Of a stretch of DNA of 64,000 bases, positions 32,031 to 40,603 are shown piece by piece. This DNA is from CAYJAZ01 sp964368455. Its GTDB lineage: Bacteria > Desulfobacterota > Desulfovibrionia > Desulfovibrionales > Desulfovibrionaceae. The stretch is taken from contig CAYJAZ010000003.1 in NCBI GenBank assembly GCA_964368455.1, forward strand, positions 1-64,000. The letters are read 5' to 3'. The translations under genes and the position numbers were made by a program. Numbering within the stretch: the first letter of the stretch is position 1; every line of letters starts with the position of its first letter. Under the pieces are notes generated by a model. It saw only the letters and a list, made by a program, of their open reading frames with translations, was not told the origin of the DNA and ran no database searches.

Positions 32031-32813
32031 TTAATCTAAGGTGATTAATGTGCCAAGATCTTTGTTTTCTAGAAGAAGTTTTTCTAAATTGCCTTTTTCT
32101 CTGCCGTCAAGAATATAGGCTTTTTTACATCCTTTATAAAGGGCATTGAGGCAAGAATCTACTTTTGGAATCATACCGCCGACAATTGTTTCGTCAGCTT
32201 TTAATTCATTTATTTTTGCAAGATTTAAATTCTTGAAAAGTTTTTTCTCTTTATCAAGCACGCCAGCAACGTCAGTCACAAGAACAAAAATTTCAGCATT
32301 AAGTGCACCAGCTAAAGCACCTGAAGCTGTGTCAGCATTGATATTGAGTGATTTTCCCGTTTCGCTATCGTAGCCAATAGGGGCAATGACAGGCAGAAAA
32401 TTATTTTCAAGAAGGCAATTTACTAATGTAATATCAACACTTTGAACTTCGCCAACATTGCCTAATTCTGTGTTACATCTTGCTTTTATTGTGGCATTAT
32501 CTTTACCAGACATGCCAACAGCATTAAGGCCTGCTTGTTTGAATAAAGAAACAAGAGAAGAATTCAGCGTGCCACGAAGTACCATTTCAACAACTTGCAT
32601 AGTTGCATCATCAGTATATCTCAAACCATTGACAAAATGAGATTGGATTTGTAATTTTTCAAGCATAGCATTTATATGCGGGCCGCCGCCATGTGTTAAA
32701 ATAACACTATAACCTAAATCGTCGAATTTCTTGATGCTTTGAGCAAAAGACAGAGAAAGTTCTTCTTTATCCATTGCGTGGCCGCCGTATTTAATGAGAA
32801 TTTTTTTCTTCAT
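32031..32813 (-). CDS. argB: Acetylglutamate kinase ArgB
   Basis: A 260-residue amino-acid kinase phosphorylating N-acetylglutamate. The N-terminal ATP motif is ILIKYGGHAMDKEEL, the substrate loop VILTHGGGPHINAMLEKL, then FVNGLRYTDDATMQVVEMVL and VLVTDVAGVLDKEKKLFK; a lysine-rich C-terminal end follows. It is shorter than the ~295-residue arginine-sensitive forms and lacks their N-terminal helix, so feedback inhibition by that route is unlikely. I chose the ATG at 32813, which has AAGGG upstream; the longer reading frame adds a lysine-rich extension without family match. Confidence 0.93.
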   Translation of the reverse strand: MKKKILIKYGGHAMDKEELSLSFAQSIKKFDDLGYSVILTHGGGPHINAMLEKLQIQSHFVNGLRYTDDATMQVVEMVLRGTLNSSLVSLFKQAGLNAVGMSGKDNATIKARCNTELGNVGEVQSVDITLVNCLLENNFLPVIAPIGYDSETGKSLNINADTASGALAGALNAEIFVLVTDVAGVLDKEKKLFKNLNLAKINELKADETIVGGMIPKVDSCLNALYKGCKKAYILDGREKGNLEKLLLENKDLGTLITLD

Positions 32814-32901
32814 GATAAAACCCTTGATTTTCTTTTTATAATTTAGAAACACACCTTAGTTAAATGGTAAAGAATATTTTTTGTGTAAAAGCAAATTTTT
32901 G

Positions 32902-33091
32902 TCAAGTTTTTCTTTGAAGTTTTTGTTGAGAATTTGGCATTATACAAATAAAAAATGAGAGCGAAGCGAACAAAGACTTTGGGGATTATCCCCGCGCGAG
33001 CGAAACAAGAGCCAAGTCTCTTGTAAGCGAGGTTTTGTCCACGAAGTTGCCAAAACGCATCTGAAACAAATCAAGTTTTTCTTTGAAGTTT
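32902..33091. repeat. 21-bp direct repeats bounding a GC-richer three-hairpin segment
   Basis: A 21-bp sequence (core AAGTTTTTCTTTGAAG) occurs perfectly at 32902-32922 and 33071-33091. The 148 bp between are richer in G+C than the surroundings (GAGCGAAGCGAAC, CCCCGCGCGAGCGAAAC). They can form three hairpins: GGGG-ATTAT-CCCC; CAAGAG-CCAAGT-CTCTTG; and GTTTTG with CAAAAC. The layout suggests a small inserted element or a non-coding RNA. No gene is seen in 32814-33262. Confidence 0.7.
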
Positions 33092-33118
33092 ACAGTTAAA
33101 TTTCTTTATATTAAAAGC

Positions 33119-33147
33119 TTGACAAGTGATTTTTATTAACATATATA
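33119..33147 (+). promoter_or_regulatory. Strong sigma70-type promoter for the rimP-nusA-infB operon
   Basis: TTGACA at 33119-33124, a 17-bp spacer and TATATA at 33142-33147. The leader to the rimP start is about 110 nt and has a weak CCAT/ATGG stem followed by TTTTTT near 33170, possibly an attenuator. Confidence 0.7.
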
Positions 33148-33262
33148 TAGCCATAGCAAGAAGCTGTACATGGTTTTTTGTCAGTGTTGAGGTTGCCTTG
33201 ATGAAAATTAGGGTTTCCTTTTTTTTATATTAAGGCTGTTTAGCTTTATTAAGGGATTTTTA

Positions 33263-33940
33263 ATGCAAGAATTAGTTGCAAAACTTGAATTTCATGTCAT
33301 GCCTATAGTGCAAAATCTAGAATTAGACTTGTGGGGCATTGAAATTTTGCCAGGTGCAAAAACACTTGTACGTGTTTATCTTGAAAAAGCCGGCATCGAT
33401 GAATGCACACAAGTTTCAAGATTGCTTGGTTTAGTGCTTGATGTGGAAGAAATTTTTTCAGATGCTTGGGTTCTAGAAGTTTCGACACCAGGCTTAGACA
33501 GAAGCTTTTTTTCTTTAGAACAAATGAAAGGCTATACAGGACAAACACTTTTAGTGAACCTTTTTCAGCCAATAATTCAAAAAACTGATAAAAAACAAGT
33601 GCGAAGAAAGATCACAGGCGAGCTTTTATCTGTCAATGAAGATTCTTTTGATATTTCAACTCTAGACACTAAAGAAGTTTTTAGTGTTGAATTTGAAAAT
33701 GTAAAAAAAGCAAAACTTGTCCCTACTTTTGAAGAGCTTGAAAAGCCTATAACAAAACAAGAAAATACAAAATTTGACGCTGACGAAAGAAAAAATAAAG
33801 CTCAAAAAGCTCAAGATTTTGATCAAAAGCTTAGCAAAAATGATAAATTAAAGATGCAAAGGCTTTTGGCAAGAGTTGTTGAGCCAGAAAATACTCTTTC
33901 GTACGACGAAGAAGAAATTGCCAAGATTTTTAAAGATTAA
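33263..33940 (+). CDS. rimP: Ribosome maturation factor RimP
   Basis: A 225-residue RimP that assists 30S maturation. The N-terminal domain spans residues 1-75 (DLWGIEILPGAKTLVRVYLE, with DECTQVSRLLGLVLDVEE), and the linker is VLEVSTPGLDRSF. The C-terminal SH3-like domain spans about 90-155 (KVKITGELL-type strands seen as RRKITGELLSVNEDSFDIST). A charged, helical extension of about 65 residues (PITKQENTKFDADERKN and onward) makes it longer than the usual ~150; its role is unknown. AAGGG precedes the ATG. First gene of the conserved rimP-nusA-ylxR-infB operon. Confidence 0.93.
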   Translation: MQELVAKLEFHVMPIVQNLELDLWGIEILPGAKTLVRVYLEKAGIDECTQVSRLLGLVLDVEEIFSDAWVLEVSTPGLDRSFFSLEQMKGYTGQTLLVNLFQPIIQKTDKKQVRRKITGELLSVNEDSFDISTLDTKEVFSVEFENVKKAKLVPTFEELEKPITKQENTKFDADERKNKAQKAQDFDQKLSKNDKLKMQRLLARVVEPENTLSYDEEEIAKIFKD

Positions 33941-33965
33941 TTATTATTAAAGATAGGATTGAGAT

Positions 33966-35246
33966 ATGAGCCAAGAACTCAAGAAAGCAATTGAGCAAAT
34001 TGCAAAAGACAAAGGTATTGAACGTGAACTTCTTGTTGACACACTTGAAGATGCTGTACGCACATCAGTCATTAGAAAATTCGGCGAAGATCTAGATGTT
34101 GAAGTTCGTTTCAACGAAGACAGCGGCGAAATTGAAGTGTATCAATTCAAGATTGTTGTTGACGATGTTGCTAATGATGTTAATCAAATCGATATTGAAG
34201 AAGCAAAGAAGCACGATCCATCAATTATGTTAGACGATGAAATGGGCTTTAGATTGCAAATTTCAGATCTAGGCAGAATAGCAGCTCAATCCGCAAAACA
34301 AGTTATTATACAACGTATGAGAGATGCTGAACAAGGTCTTATTTACAATGAATACAAAGACAGAATTGGCGAAATTATTTCAGGCGTGATTTCACGTCGT
34401 GACAAGGCTGGCTTTATTGTAAATCTTGGAAAAATCGAAGCTTTATTACCACGTGAAGAACAAATGCCAAGAGAGCATTACAAAAGAAATGAACGCTGTC
34501 AGGCTCTTTTGATTGATGTAAGAAGAGAGGGCAGAGGTCCACAACTTATTATTTCACGTTCTCATCGCGATTATCTTTCAGCTCTCTTTAGAAGAGAAAT
34601 TCCTGAAGTTGATGATGGCACAATTCAAATCATGGCTGTTGCACGTGATCCTAGCCTTCGTGCAAAGGTTGCTGTCTATTCAAAAGATAGCGATATCGAT
34701 CCAGTAGGTGCTTGTGTTGGTGTTCGTGGATCAAGAATCCAAAACATAGTACAAGAATTACGCGGCGAAAGAATTGATATTGTGATATGGTCAGCTGATA
34801 TTGTGACTTATGCAAAAAATGCATTAGCTCCTGCTGTTATTTCTAAAATAATTGTGAACGAGGAAGAAAATTTACTTGAAATCACTGTTCCAGACGAACA
34901 ATTGACTGCAGCTATTGGTAAACGTGGACAAAACGTGAAATTAGCAGCACAATTATTAGGTTGGAAAATCGATCTTTACACAGAAACTCGTTATGCTGAA
35001 CTCACAGGCGGCGGCGAGAAATATGCAAGAGGATTAGAACAATTAGCTTCTGTTGCTGAAATTTCTGTAAATATCTTTGTTGAAGCTGGTCTTACAAACA
35101 TTGAAAGCATTAAAGAAGCAAGTGACGAAGAACTTATTGAAAAATTAGACATCAATGCTGAACGCATTCAAGAAATTCGTTCTGCATTAAACTTTCTTGC
35201 TTCTGATGCCGATGAAAACAAAGTAAGACTTGTAGAAACGAATTAA
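33966..35246 (+). CDS. nusA: Transcription termination/antitermination factor NusA
   Basis: A 426-residue RNA-polymerase-binding factor that modulates pausing, termination and antitermination. Order seen: N-terminal domain (1-130), S1 domain (about 135-200, IGEIISGVISRRDKAGFIVN and GKIEALLPREEQMPRE), KH1 (about 225-285, PVGACVGVRGSRIQNIVQEL) and KH2 (about 300-350, AAIGKRGQNVKLAAQLLGWK). One helix-hairpin-helix acidic repeat follows to the end. AGGA is well spaced before the ATG, and the gene is 25 bp after rimP. Confidence 0.95.
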   Translation: MSQELKKAIEQIAKDKGIERELLVDTLEDAVRTSVIRKFGEDLDVEVRFNEDSGEIEVYQFKIVVDDVANDVNQIDIEEAKKHDPSIMLDDEMGFRLQISDLGRIAAQSAKQVIIQRMRDAEQGLIYNEYKDRIGEIISGVISRRDKAGFIVNLGKIEALLPREEQMPREHYKRNERCQALLIDVRREGRGPQLIISRSHRDYLSALFRREIPEVDDGTIQIMAVARDPSLRAKVAVYSKDSDIDPVGACVGVRGSRIQNIVQELRGERIDIVIWSADIVTYAKNALAPAVISKIIVNEEENLLEITVPDEQLTAAIGKRGQNVKLAAQLLGWKIDLYTETRYAELTGGGEKYARGLEQLASVAEISVNIFVEAGLTNIESIKEASDEELIEKLDINAERIQEIRSALNFLASDADENKVRLVETN

Positions 35247-35333
35247 AGATTAGAGAAAATAAAAACCGATCAAGGTCTATGCATTTTTGGAAAAACAAAG
35301 AAAATGAAATAGATATAATATAGAAAGTAGAGA

Positions 35334-35585
35334 ATGCAAAAGTATAGAGCCACTCGCATGTGTATAGCATGTAGGACAAAAACATATAAAGACGAATTGT
35401 ATAGATTTGTTTTACAAAAGTCCGAAAATGTTGATAAAAACGAAAATAAATGCATGCAAAATGACTTACTTTTAGACAAAGAACAAAAAAAAGACGCTAG
35501 AGGCTACTATCTGTGTCAAGAATGCTTTGAAAAAGGCATGTTAGCAAAAATAAAACTGAAAAAACCGAAGAACAAGAAGGTTTAA
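35334..35585 (+). CDS. ylxR: YlxR-family (DUF448) RNA-binding protein
   Basis: An 83-residue small basic protein between nusA and infB, as in many genomes. The family start RMCIACRTKTYKDELYRFVL is complete, with the CxxC, and ARGYYLCQECFEKG is the GRGAYLC-type motif with one change (A for G). The lysine-rich end is typical. YlxR proteins bind RNA or help regulate other genes; the exact role is unsettled. The gap from nusA (87 bp) is longer than elsewhere in the operon, and only 7 bp separate it from infB. Confidence 0.85.
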   Translation: MQKYRATRMCIACRTKTYKDELYRFVLQKSENVDKNENKCMQNDLLLDKEQKKDARGYYLCQECFEKGMLAKIKLKKPKNKKV

Positions 35586-35592
35586 TAACACT

Positions 35593-38500
35593 ATGGATAA
35601 AAAAATTACTGTCAAAGACATCGCTACAGAACTTGGTGTTGATACACAAACAGTACTACGTGAAACTAAGCAACTCAATATAGTTGCAAAGTCTTCTACA
35701 AGTGCACTCAGTGAGGAAGATGCACAATCTGTGCGCGCACATTATAAAGAACAAGCAACGAAAAGTGTTTCTTCTGAAGGAAATGTTATTGTTCGCCGTA
35801 AGCGTAATAGTGTTGAACCTGAAAATGCTAAAGCTGCAAAAGTAGAAGAAGCTAAGAAAGAAAGTTCTGAAAGCAAAGAAAAAGTAGCAAAAAGCCCAAG
35901 TAAGAAAGTTCAAGCTGAAAAAGAAAAGCCTGCATTCAAAGCTGAAGCTAAAGTTGAAAATGCTGAAAAAGCTCCTAAGGTTGCTAAACCAAAAGAAAAA
36001 ACAGCAAAAGATGAAAAAGCTCCTGTAAAAGCTGAAAGCACAAAAGTAGAAAAAAATGATGATAAAAAACCAAAGACTAAGAAAGAAATTGCTCAGTCTT
36101 CTGCACGTATCATCACTCCTGCTGCTGTGAAACAAAGCCCTCCTGTAGCTAAAGATCTTGTGAAAGAAGTAGCTAAAGAACTCACAAAAGAAGCAACTAA
36201 TGAAGCAACTAAAGAAGTTGCTAAAGAAGTTGCTAAACAAGCTGCTAAAGAGCCAGTAGTAAACAAAAAAGAAGTGAAAAAAGAAGAAAAGAAAGACGAG
36301 AAGAAGAACAATGCTTCCATTTCTGCAAAACCAGACGGAACTTCAACCTCTTCTATATTGCCACCAGCTGGCGAAAAATCATTCGCTCAAAGAATAGAGC
36401 CATCTGCTCACACTGAACCACGTTCACAAGTGCGTGTTATTTCAAAGCCAACTGCTGAACAAATTTCTAGAAACGAAGCCCAAAATAGGGAAAATCGTGA
36501 AAATAGAGAAAGAAGACCTTTCAATAGAGATAATAGAAACGACGATAGACCATACAATAGAGAAAATCGCCCGCAAGGCGACAGACCTTATAACAGGGAT
36601 AATCGTCCACACGATAGAAATGAAAATAGAGGCCCACGTCCAGATCGTCCACAAGGCGATCGTCCACAAGGCGGAAATCGCGGTGGATTCAATAATAATG
36701 CTGGTCCAGGAGGCTTCAATAAAGACAAAGACGCAGATCAACGTCCACGTCCGCAACAAGCTCGTCCGCAAAAACCACGTACAACTATGGACTTGCCATT
36801 CCCTGTAAGTGAAGAGCAAAGCCGTAAAAAACGTAATAAAAACAAAAAAGCAAACGAATTCACTGAAAGCACTCCACAGAATGATTTCAAAATGAATAAA
36901 TATGTCTTTGGTATGGAAGACGACGATTCACCAAGACGTCGTAGAAAACCAAAGAAAAAAGAAATTAAATCAACAAGCGTAACAACTGCACCAATGAAGG
37001 CTGCAAAAAGAAAAATACGTATAGAAGAAGCAATTAGAGTTGCTGATATGGCTCACCAAATGGGGCTAAAATCTAGTGAAATCATCAAGATTTTATTCGG
37101 TTTAGGCGTTATGGCTACTATCAACTCCTCACTCGATTTCGATACCGCTTCCGTTGTTGCTGCTGAATTTGAATACGAAGTTGAAAAAGTCGGTTTCTCA
37201 GCTGAAGAAGCTATACTTCCAACAGAAGTCGACGCACCTGAAAGCCTCAAAGTAAGGCCGCCAGTTGTGACTATCATGGGACACGTTGATCACGGTAAAA
37301 CTTCATTACTTGATGCTATTCGTCAAACCAATGTTACTGACGGTGAAGCCGGCGGTATCACACAACATATCGGTGCTTACCACGTACGTACAAAACGTGG
37401 CGAAATCGTCTTCCTCGATACTCCTGGTCACGAAGCCTTTACAGCTATGCGTTTGCGTGGTGCTCAAGTTACTGATATCGTTGTTCTTGTTGTTGCAGCT
37501 GACGATGGCGTTATGGAGCAAACAAGAGAAGCTATCAACCATGCTAAAGCAGCAGAAGTGCCAATCATTGTTGCAGTCAACAAAATGGATAAAGAAGGGG
37601 CAAACCCTGACAGAGTATTACGTGAATTAGCTGAACTTGGCTTACAAGCAGAGGATTGGGGCGGTGATACCGTTACAGCTATGCTTTCTGCTAAAAAGCG
37701 TGAAGGTATTGATGAATTACTAGAACTCATCTCTTTACAAGCTGAACTCATGGAATTAAAAGCAAATCCAGAAAAGCACGCTCGTGGGCATATTGTTGAA
37801 GCAAAATTAGATAAAGGTCGTGGACCTGTTGCAACTGTACTTATACAAGAAGGTACTCTCAATCAAGGCGATAGTTTTGTTTGCGGTGTATTTGCTGGTA
37901 GAGTGCGTGCACTATTCAACGATCAAGGAAAGAAAATCCAATCTGCAGGTCCATCAATGCCAGTTGAAGTACAAGGTTTTGAAGGCGTGCCAGAAGCAGG
38001 TGAAGAATTTGTTTCCTTACAAGATGAAAAAATGGCAAGAAGAATTGCAGATGCTAGAGCTGTGAAATTACGTGAAAAAGTTCTTGCAAAAGAATCAAAA
38101 GTAACTCTCGAAACCTTCCTTGCAAGAAAAGCAGATACTGCTGAAGCTCTCGTGCTCAACCTCATACTCAAAGCCGACGTGCAAGGTTCACTCGAAGCTA
38201 TCACAGAAGCTTTACATAAATTATCAACTCCAAAAGTGCGTATCGCTGTATTACACGGTGGTGCTGGTTCAATTTCAGAATCAGATATCATGCTCGCAGC
38301 CGCTTCTGAAGCTATTGTCATCGGTTTTAACGTAAAACCAACTGCAAAAGTAAAAGAAGTTGCAGACAACGAACACGTAGATATCCGCTTCTACGACATC
38401 ATATATAAATTAGTTGAAGAAATTCGCGCCGCTATGGCTGGTATGCTCGCACCAGTACAAAGAGAAGTATATCTCGGGCAAGCAGAAGTGCGTGATACCT

Positions 38501-38763
38501 TCAGCTTGTCAAAAGTTGGAACTATTGCAGGTGTATACATAGTCGATGGAAAACTCACAAGAAATTGTGGCGTGCGTCTATTGCGTGAAGGTGTCGTTAT
38601 CTACACAGGTAAAATCTCCTCACTCAAGCGTTTCAAAGACGATGCAAAAGAAGTGATGAAAGGCTTTGAATGTGGTACATCATTAGAAAACTACAACGAT
38701 ATCAAAGTTGGCGACATCATTGAAGCATTCGAAATGAAAGAAGAAGCTGGTAAATTAGACTAG
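35593..38763 (+). CDS. infB: Translation initiation factor IF-2
   Basis: A 1056-residue GTPase that delivers fMet-tRNA to the 30S subunit. An N-terminal IF2_N domain (1-55, IATELGVDTQTVLRETKQLN) is followed by a Lys/Glu/Ala-rich linker (60-260). Next comes a long Arg/Asn/Pro-rich low-complexity part (about 290-400, with NRENRPQGDRPYNRDNRP and DRPQGDRPQGGNRGG). The second IF2_N is near 475, and the G domain begins near 557: GHVDHGKTSLLDAIR, DTPGHEAFTAMRLRGAQ, VAVNKMDKEGANPDRVL. Domains II to IV follow to FEMKEEAGKLD. The linker is longer and more arginine/asparagine-rich than in most bacteria. A terminator follows at 38793. Confidence 0.95.
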   Translation: MDKKITVKDIATELGVDTQTVLRETKQLNIVAKSSTSALSEEDAQSVRAHYKEQATKSVSSEGNVIVRRKRNSVEPENAKAAKVEEAKKESSESKEKVAKSPSKKVQAEKEKPAFKAEAKVENAEKAPKVAKPKEKTAKDEKAPVKAESTKVEKNDDKKPKTKKEIAQSSARIITPAAVKQSPPVAKDLVKEVAKELTKEATNEATKEVAKEVAKQAAKEPVVNKKEVKKEEKKDEKKNNASISAKPDGTSTSSILPPAGEKSFAQRIEPSAHTEPRSQVRVISKPTAEQISRNEAQNRENRENRERRPFNRDNRNDDRPYNRENRPQGDRPYNRDNRPHDRNENRGPRPDRPQGDRPQGGNRGGFNNNAGPGGFNKDKDADQRPRPQQARPQKPRTTMDLPFPVSEEQSRKKRNKNKKANEFTESTPQNDFKMNKYVFGMEDDDSPRRRRKPKKKEIKSTSVTTAPMKAAKRKIRIEEAIRVADMAHQMGLKSSEIIKILFGLGVMATINSSLDFDTASVVAAEFEYEVEKVGFSAEEAILPTEVDAPESLKVRPPVVTIMGHVDHGKTSLLDAIRQTNVTDGEAGGITQHIGAYHVRTKRGEIVFLDTPGHEAFTAMRLRGAQVTDIVVLVVAADDGVMEQTREAINHAKAAEVPIIVAVNKMDKEGANPDRVLRELAELGLQAEDWGGDTVTAMLSAKKREGIDELLELISLQAELMELKANPEKHARGHIVEAKLDKGRGPVATVLIQEGTLNQGDSFVCGVFAGRVRALFNDQGKKIQSAGPSMPVEVQGFEGVPEAGEEFVSLQDEKMARRIADARAVKLREKVLAKESKVTLETFLARKADTAEALVLNLILKADVQGSLEAITEALHKLSTPKVRIAVLHGGAGSISESDIMLAAASEAIVIGFNVKPTAKVKEVADNEHVDIRFYDIIYKLVEEIRAAMAGMLAPVQREVYLGQAEVRDTFSLSKVGTIAGVYIVDGKLTRNCGVRLLREGVVIYTGKISSLKRFKDDAKEVMKGFECGTSLENYNDIKVGDIIEAFEMKEEAGKLD

Positions 38764-38792
38764 TTTATAAAATTACAGATAAATAAAATAAG

Positions 38793-38817
38793 AAAAGCCC
38801 TGAAAAGGGCTTTTTTT
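38793..38817 (+). terminator. Terminator of the infB operon
   Basis: AAAAGCCCT pairs with AGGGCTTTT around a 4-nt loop and is followed by TTTTT. Confidence 0.85.
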
Positions 38818-38834
38818 GTATTCGAGATTTTTTT

Positions 38835-38881
38835 TGTCTCCGACGGCCAAAGGGGTTCAACTCTTTTGGCCGTCGGAGACA
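38835..38881. repeat. Solo copy of the CTCCGACGG repeat, long hairpin
   Basis: TGTCTCCGACGGCCAAAG (38835-38852) pairs with CTTTTGGCCGTCGGAGACA (38863-38881) around a 10-nt loop. The sequence of the left arm closely matches the left arm of the repeat at 22432. It lies between the infB terminator and a convergent gene. Confidence 0.8.
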
Positions 38882-38898
38882 TAGGAAACAACAAAAAA

Positions 38899-39324
38899 TT
38901 ACATACTATCCTGCGCACTTTTTGCAGCTTCTTCTATTCTTTTTTGTATATAGGCACGCATTTCGTCGTTTTCTTCGTCGAGGTTGAGGCAGAGAGCGTC
39001 TTCGTTCATGAGGCCGTTTGGTACGAAATCGCCTAATTCGTCTGGATCTTGTACCATATCGTTATAGAAACATACGGAGAGCCAGCGTTCGCTTGGCACG
39101 TCGTCGACTATGTCAACGAGTACGAAGAGTGGTCTTGTAGCGTGTTCGTGGTGGCTTGCTCTGAGTGAGTAGCTTATACCTGGTCTGTCGTTGAAAGCTA
39201 AGGTCATATTGTTTTCTTTGAGCCAAGTATAGTATTGTATAAAGGCTGATTTTGCATTGAGAGGGTCTTCGAGCCAATTTATTAACCAAGCGTCTATTTC
39301 TCTGCAAGTTTCTTCTGTAGTCAT
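38899..39324 (-). CDS. Conserved hypothetical protein
   Basis: A 141-residue acidic soluble protein with no signal peptide or membrane segment and no family I can name with confidence. Segments: MTTEETCREIDAWLINWLED, then WLKENNMTLAFNDRPGISYS and PLFVLVDIVDDVPSERWLSV, and a C-terminal helix EMRAYIQKRIEEAAKSAQDS. The core looks like an alpha/beta domain that may bind a protein partner. The ATG at 39324 has AAGGA upstream at good spacing; a GTG two codons earlier overlaps that site. It is convergent with infB and divergent from glpX. Confidence 0.65.
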   Translation of the reverse strand: MTTEETCREIDAWLINWLEDPLNAKSAFIQYYTWLKENNMTLAFNDRPGISYSLRASHHEHATRPLFVLVDIVDDVPSERWLSVCFYNDMVQDPDELGDFVPNGLMNEDALCLNLDEENDEMRAYIQKRIEEAAKSAQDSM

Positions 39325-39515
39325 GTGCACATTCCTTTTTTCTTTAAATTGAGTTTATTGATTTTTGCATAGTGTATAACTCAATTAATTATCTTGCAAG
39401 TCTTTTTATTATCTTGTTTTTATTATAATGCCTAAATTTAGCCATGAAAAAAAACTTGAATACTTTATTGAAATATTGTATTTTGAATTATTGTTAATTT
39501 CTAAAGGAGTTTTTT

Positions 39516-40499
39516 ATGCAGGCACCTGAAAAAAATATGGGTTTTGATTTGGTAAGAGTCACTGAATCTGCGGCTTTATCATCAGCGAGATGGTTAGGAC
39601 GAGGAGAAAAAGAAAAGGGTGACGGTGCTGCTGTTGATTCGATGCGACTTTCATTTAATTCACTTGATATTGACGGTACAGTTATTATTGGTGAAGGTGA
39701 GAAAGATGAAGCTCCTATGCTTTATAATGGCGAAAAAGTTGGTTCTGGTTCAGGGCCAAAACTTGATATAGCTGTAGATCCAGTTGAGGGCACTAGTTTG
39801 CTTGCTTATGGCAGACCAAATTCTATTGCTGTTATTGGTGCATGTCCTGGTGGCATGATGTATAATCCTGGCCCAAGTTATTATATGCAAAAATTAGTTG
39901 TTGGTGCTGCAGCACGTAATGCTATTGATTTAGACGCACCTGTAAAAGATAATTTGACAAATATTGCAAAGGCTATTGGTAAGGATGTGAATGATTTAGT
40001 AGTTTTTGTTCTTGACAAGCCAAGGCATGAGAATTTGATTAAAGAGATTCGTGCTGTTGGTGCAAGAATTTCCTTACATACTGATGGCGATGTTTCGGGC
40101 GCACTTATGGTTGTTGATCCTAGCACTGATGTTGATGTTATGATGGGAACAGGCGGAACACCTGAAGGTGTAATTTCTGCATGTGCTATCAAAGGTTTAG
40201 GCGGACAAATGCTTGCACGTTTAGAACCGCAATCTTATCTTGAAAAAGAAGCTATTGAAAAAGCAGGTATAGACGTGAGGGAGATTTTATCTGTAGAATC
40301 TTTAATACGTGGTGACGATGCTTTTTTTGCAGCAACTGGTATTTCTAGTGGTGATTTGCTTAAAGGCGTGCAATATGCTGGAAATGGTGCAACTACGCAT
40401 TCAATGGTTATACGTGCAAAAACAGGTACATTTAGATATATTGAATCACACCATAATTGGGATAGATTGATGAAAATATCTGCTTTAAAATACGACTAA
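39516..40499 (+). CDS. glpX: Class II fructose-1,6-bisphosphatase GlpX
   Basis: A 327-residue metal-dependent phosphatase of gluconeogenesis. It has DSMRLSFNSLDIDGTVIIGE, EGEKDEAPMLYNGEKVGSGS with the metal ligands, LDIAVDPVEGTSLLAYGRPN (the DPxxGT motif), and VMMGTGGTPEGVISACAIKG near 210. The length matches the class II family. AAAGGAG precedes the ATG. It is a stand-alone gene with a terminator at 40553. Confidence 0.95.
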   Translation: MQAPEKNMGFDLVRVTESAALSSARWLGRGEKEKGDGAAVDSMRLSFNSLDIDGTVIIGEGEKDEAPMLYNGEKVGSGSGPKLDIAVDPVEGTSLLAYGRPNSIAVIGACPGGMMYNPGPSYYMQKLVVGAAARNAIDLDAPVKDNLTNIAKAIGKDVNDLVVFVLDKPRHENLIKEIRAVGARISLHTDGDVSGALMVVDPSTDVDVMMGTGGTPEGVISACAIKGLGGQMLARLEPQSYLEKEAIEKAGIDVREILSVESLIRGDDAFFAATGISSGDLLKGVQYAGNGATTHSMVIRAKTGTFRYIESHHNWDRLMKISALKYD

Positions 40500-40552
40500 A
40501 CTTGATTTTTGTTTTAGCAGATTCAACTTTTGTTGAATGACTTTTAGATAAT

Positions 40553-40587
40553 AAAAAAGGCAATTTTTTCAAATTGCCTTTTTTTTG
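40553..40587. terminator. Bidirectional terminator
   Basis: AAAAAAGGCAATTT pairs with AAATTGCCTTTTTT around TTTC; it lies between the convergent glpX and fabD genes. Confidence 0.85.
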
Positions 40588-40603
40588 TTTGTTGAATAAA
40601 ATT

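Noticed and set aside
35656..36819. Long antisense open frames opposite infB
   Set aside because: They are Phe/Ser- or Ser/Ile-rich shadows of the Lys/Glu/Arg-rich linker codons, with no start signals.
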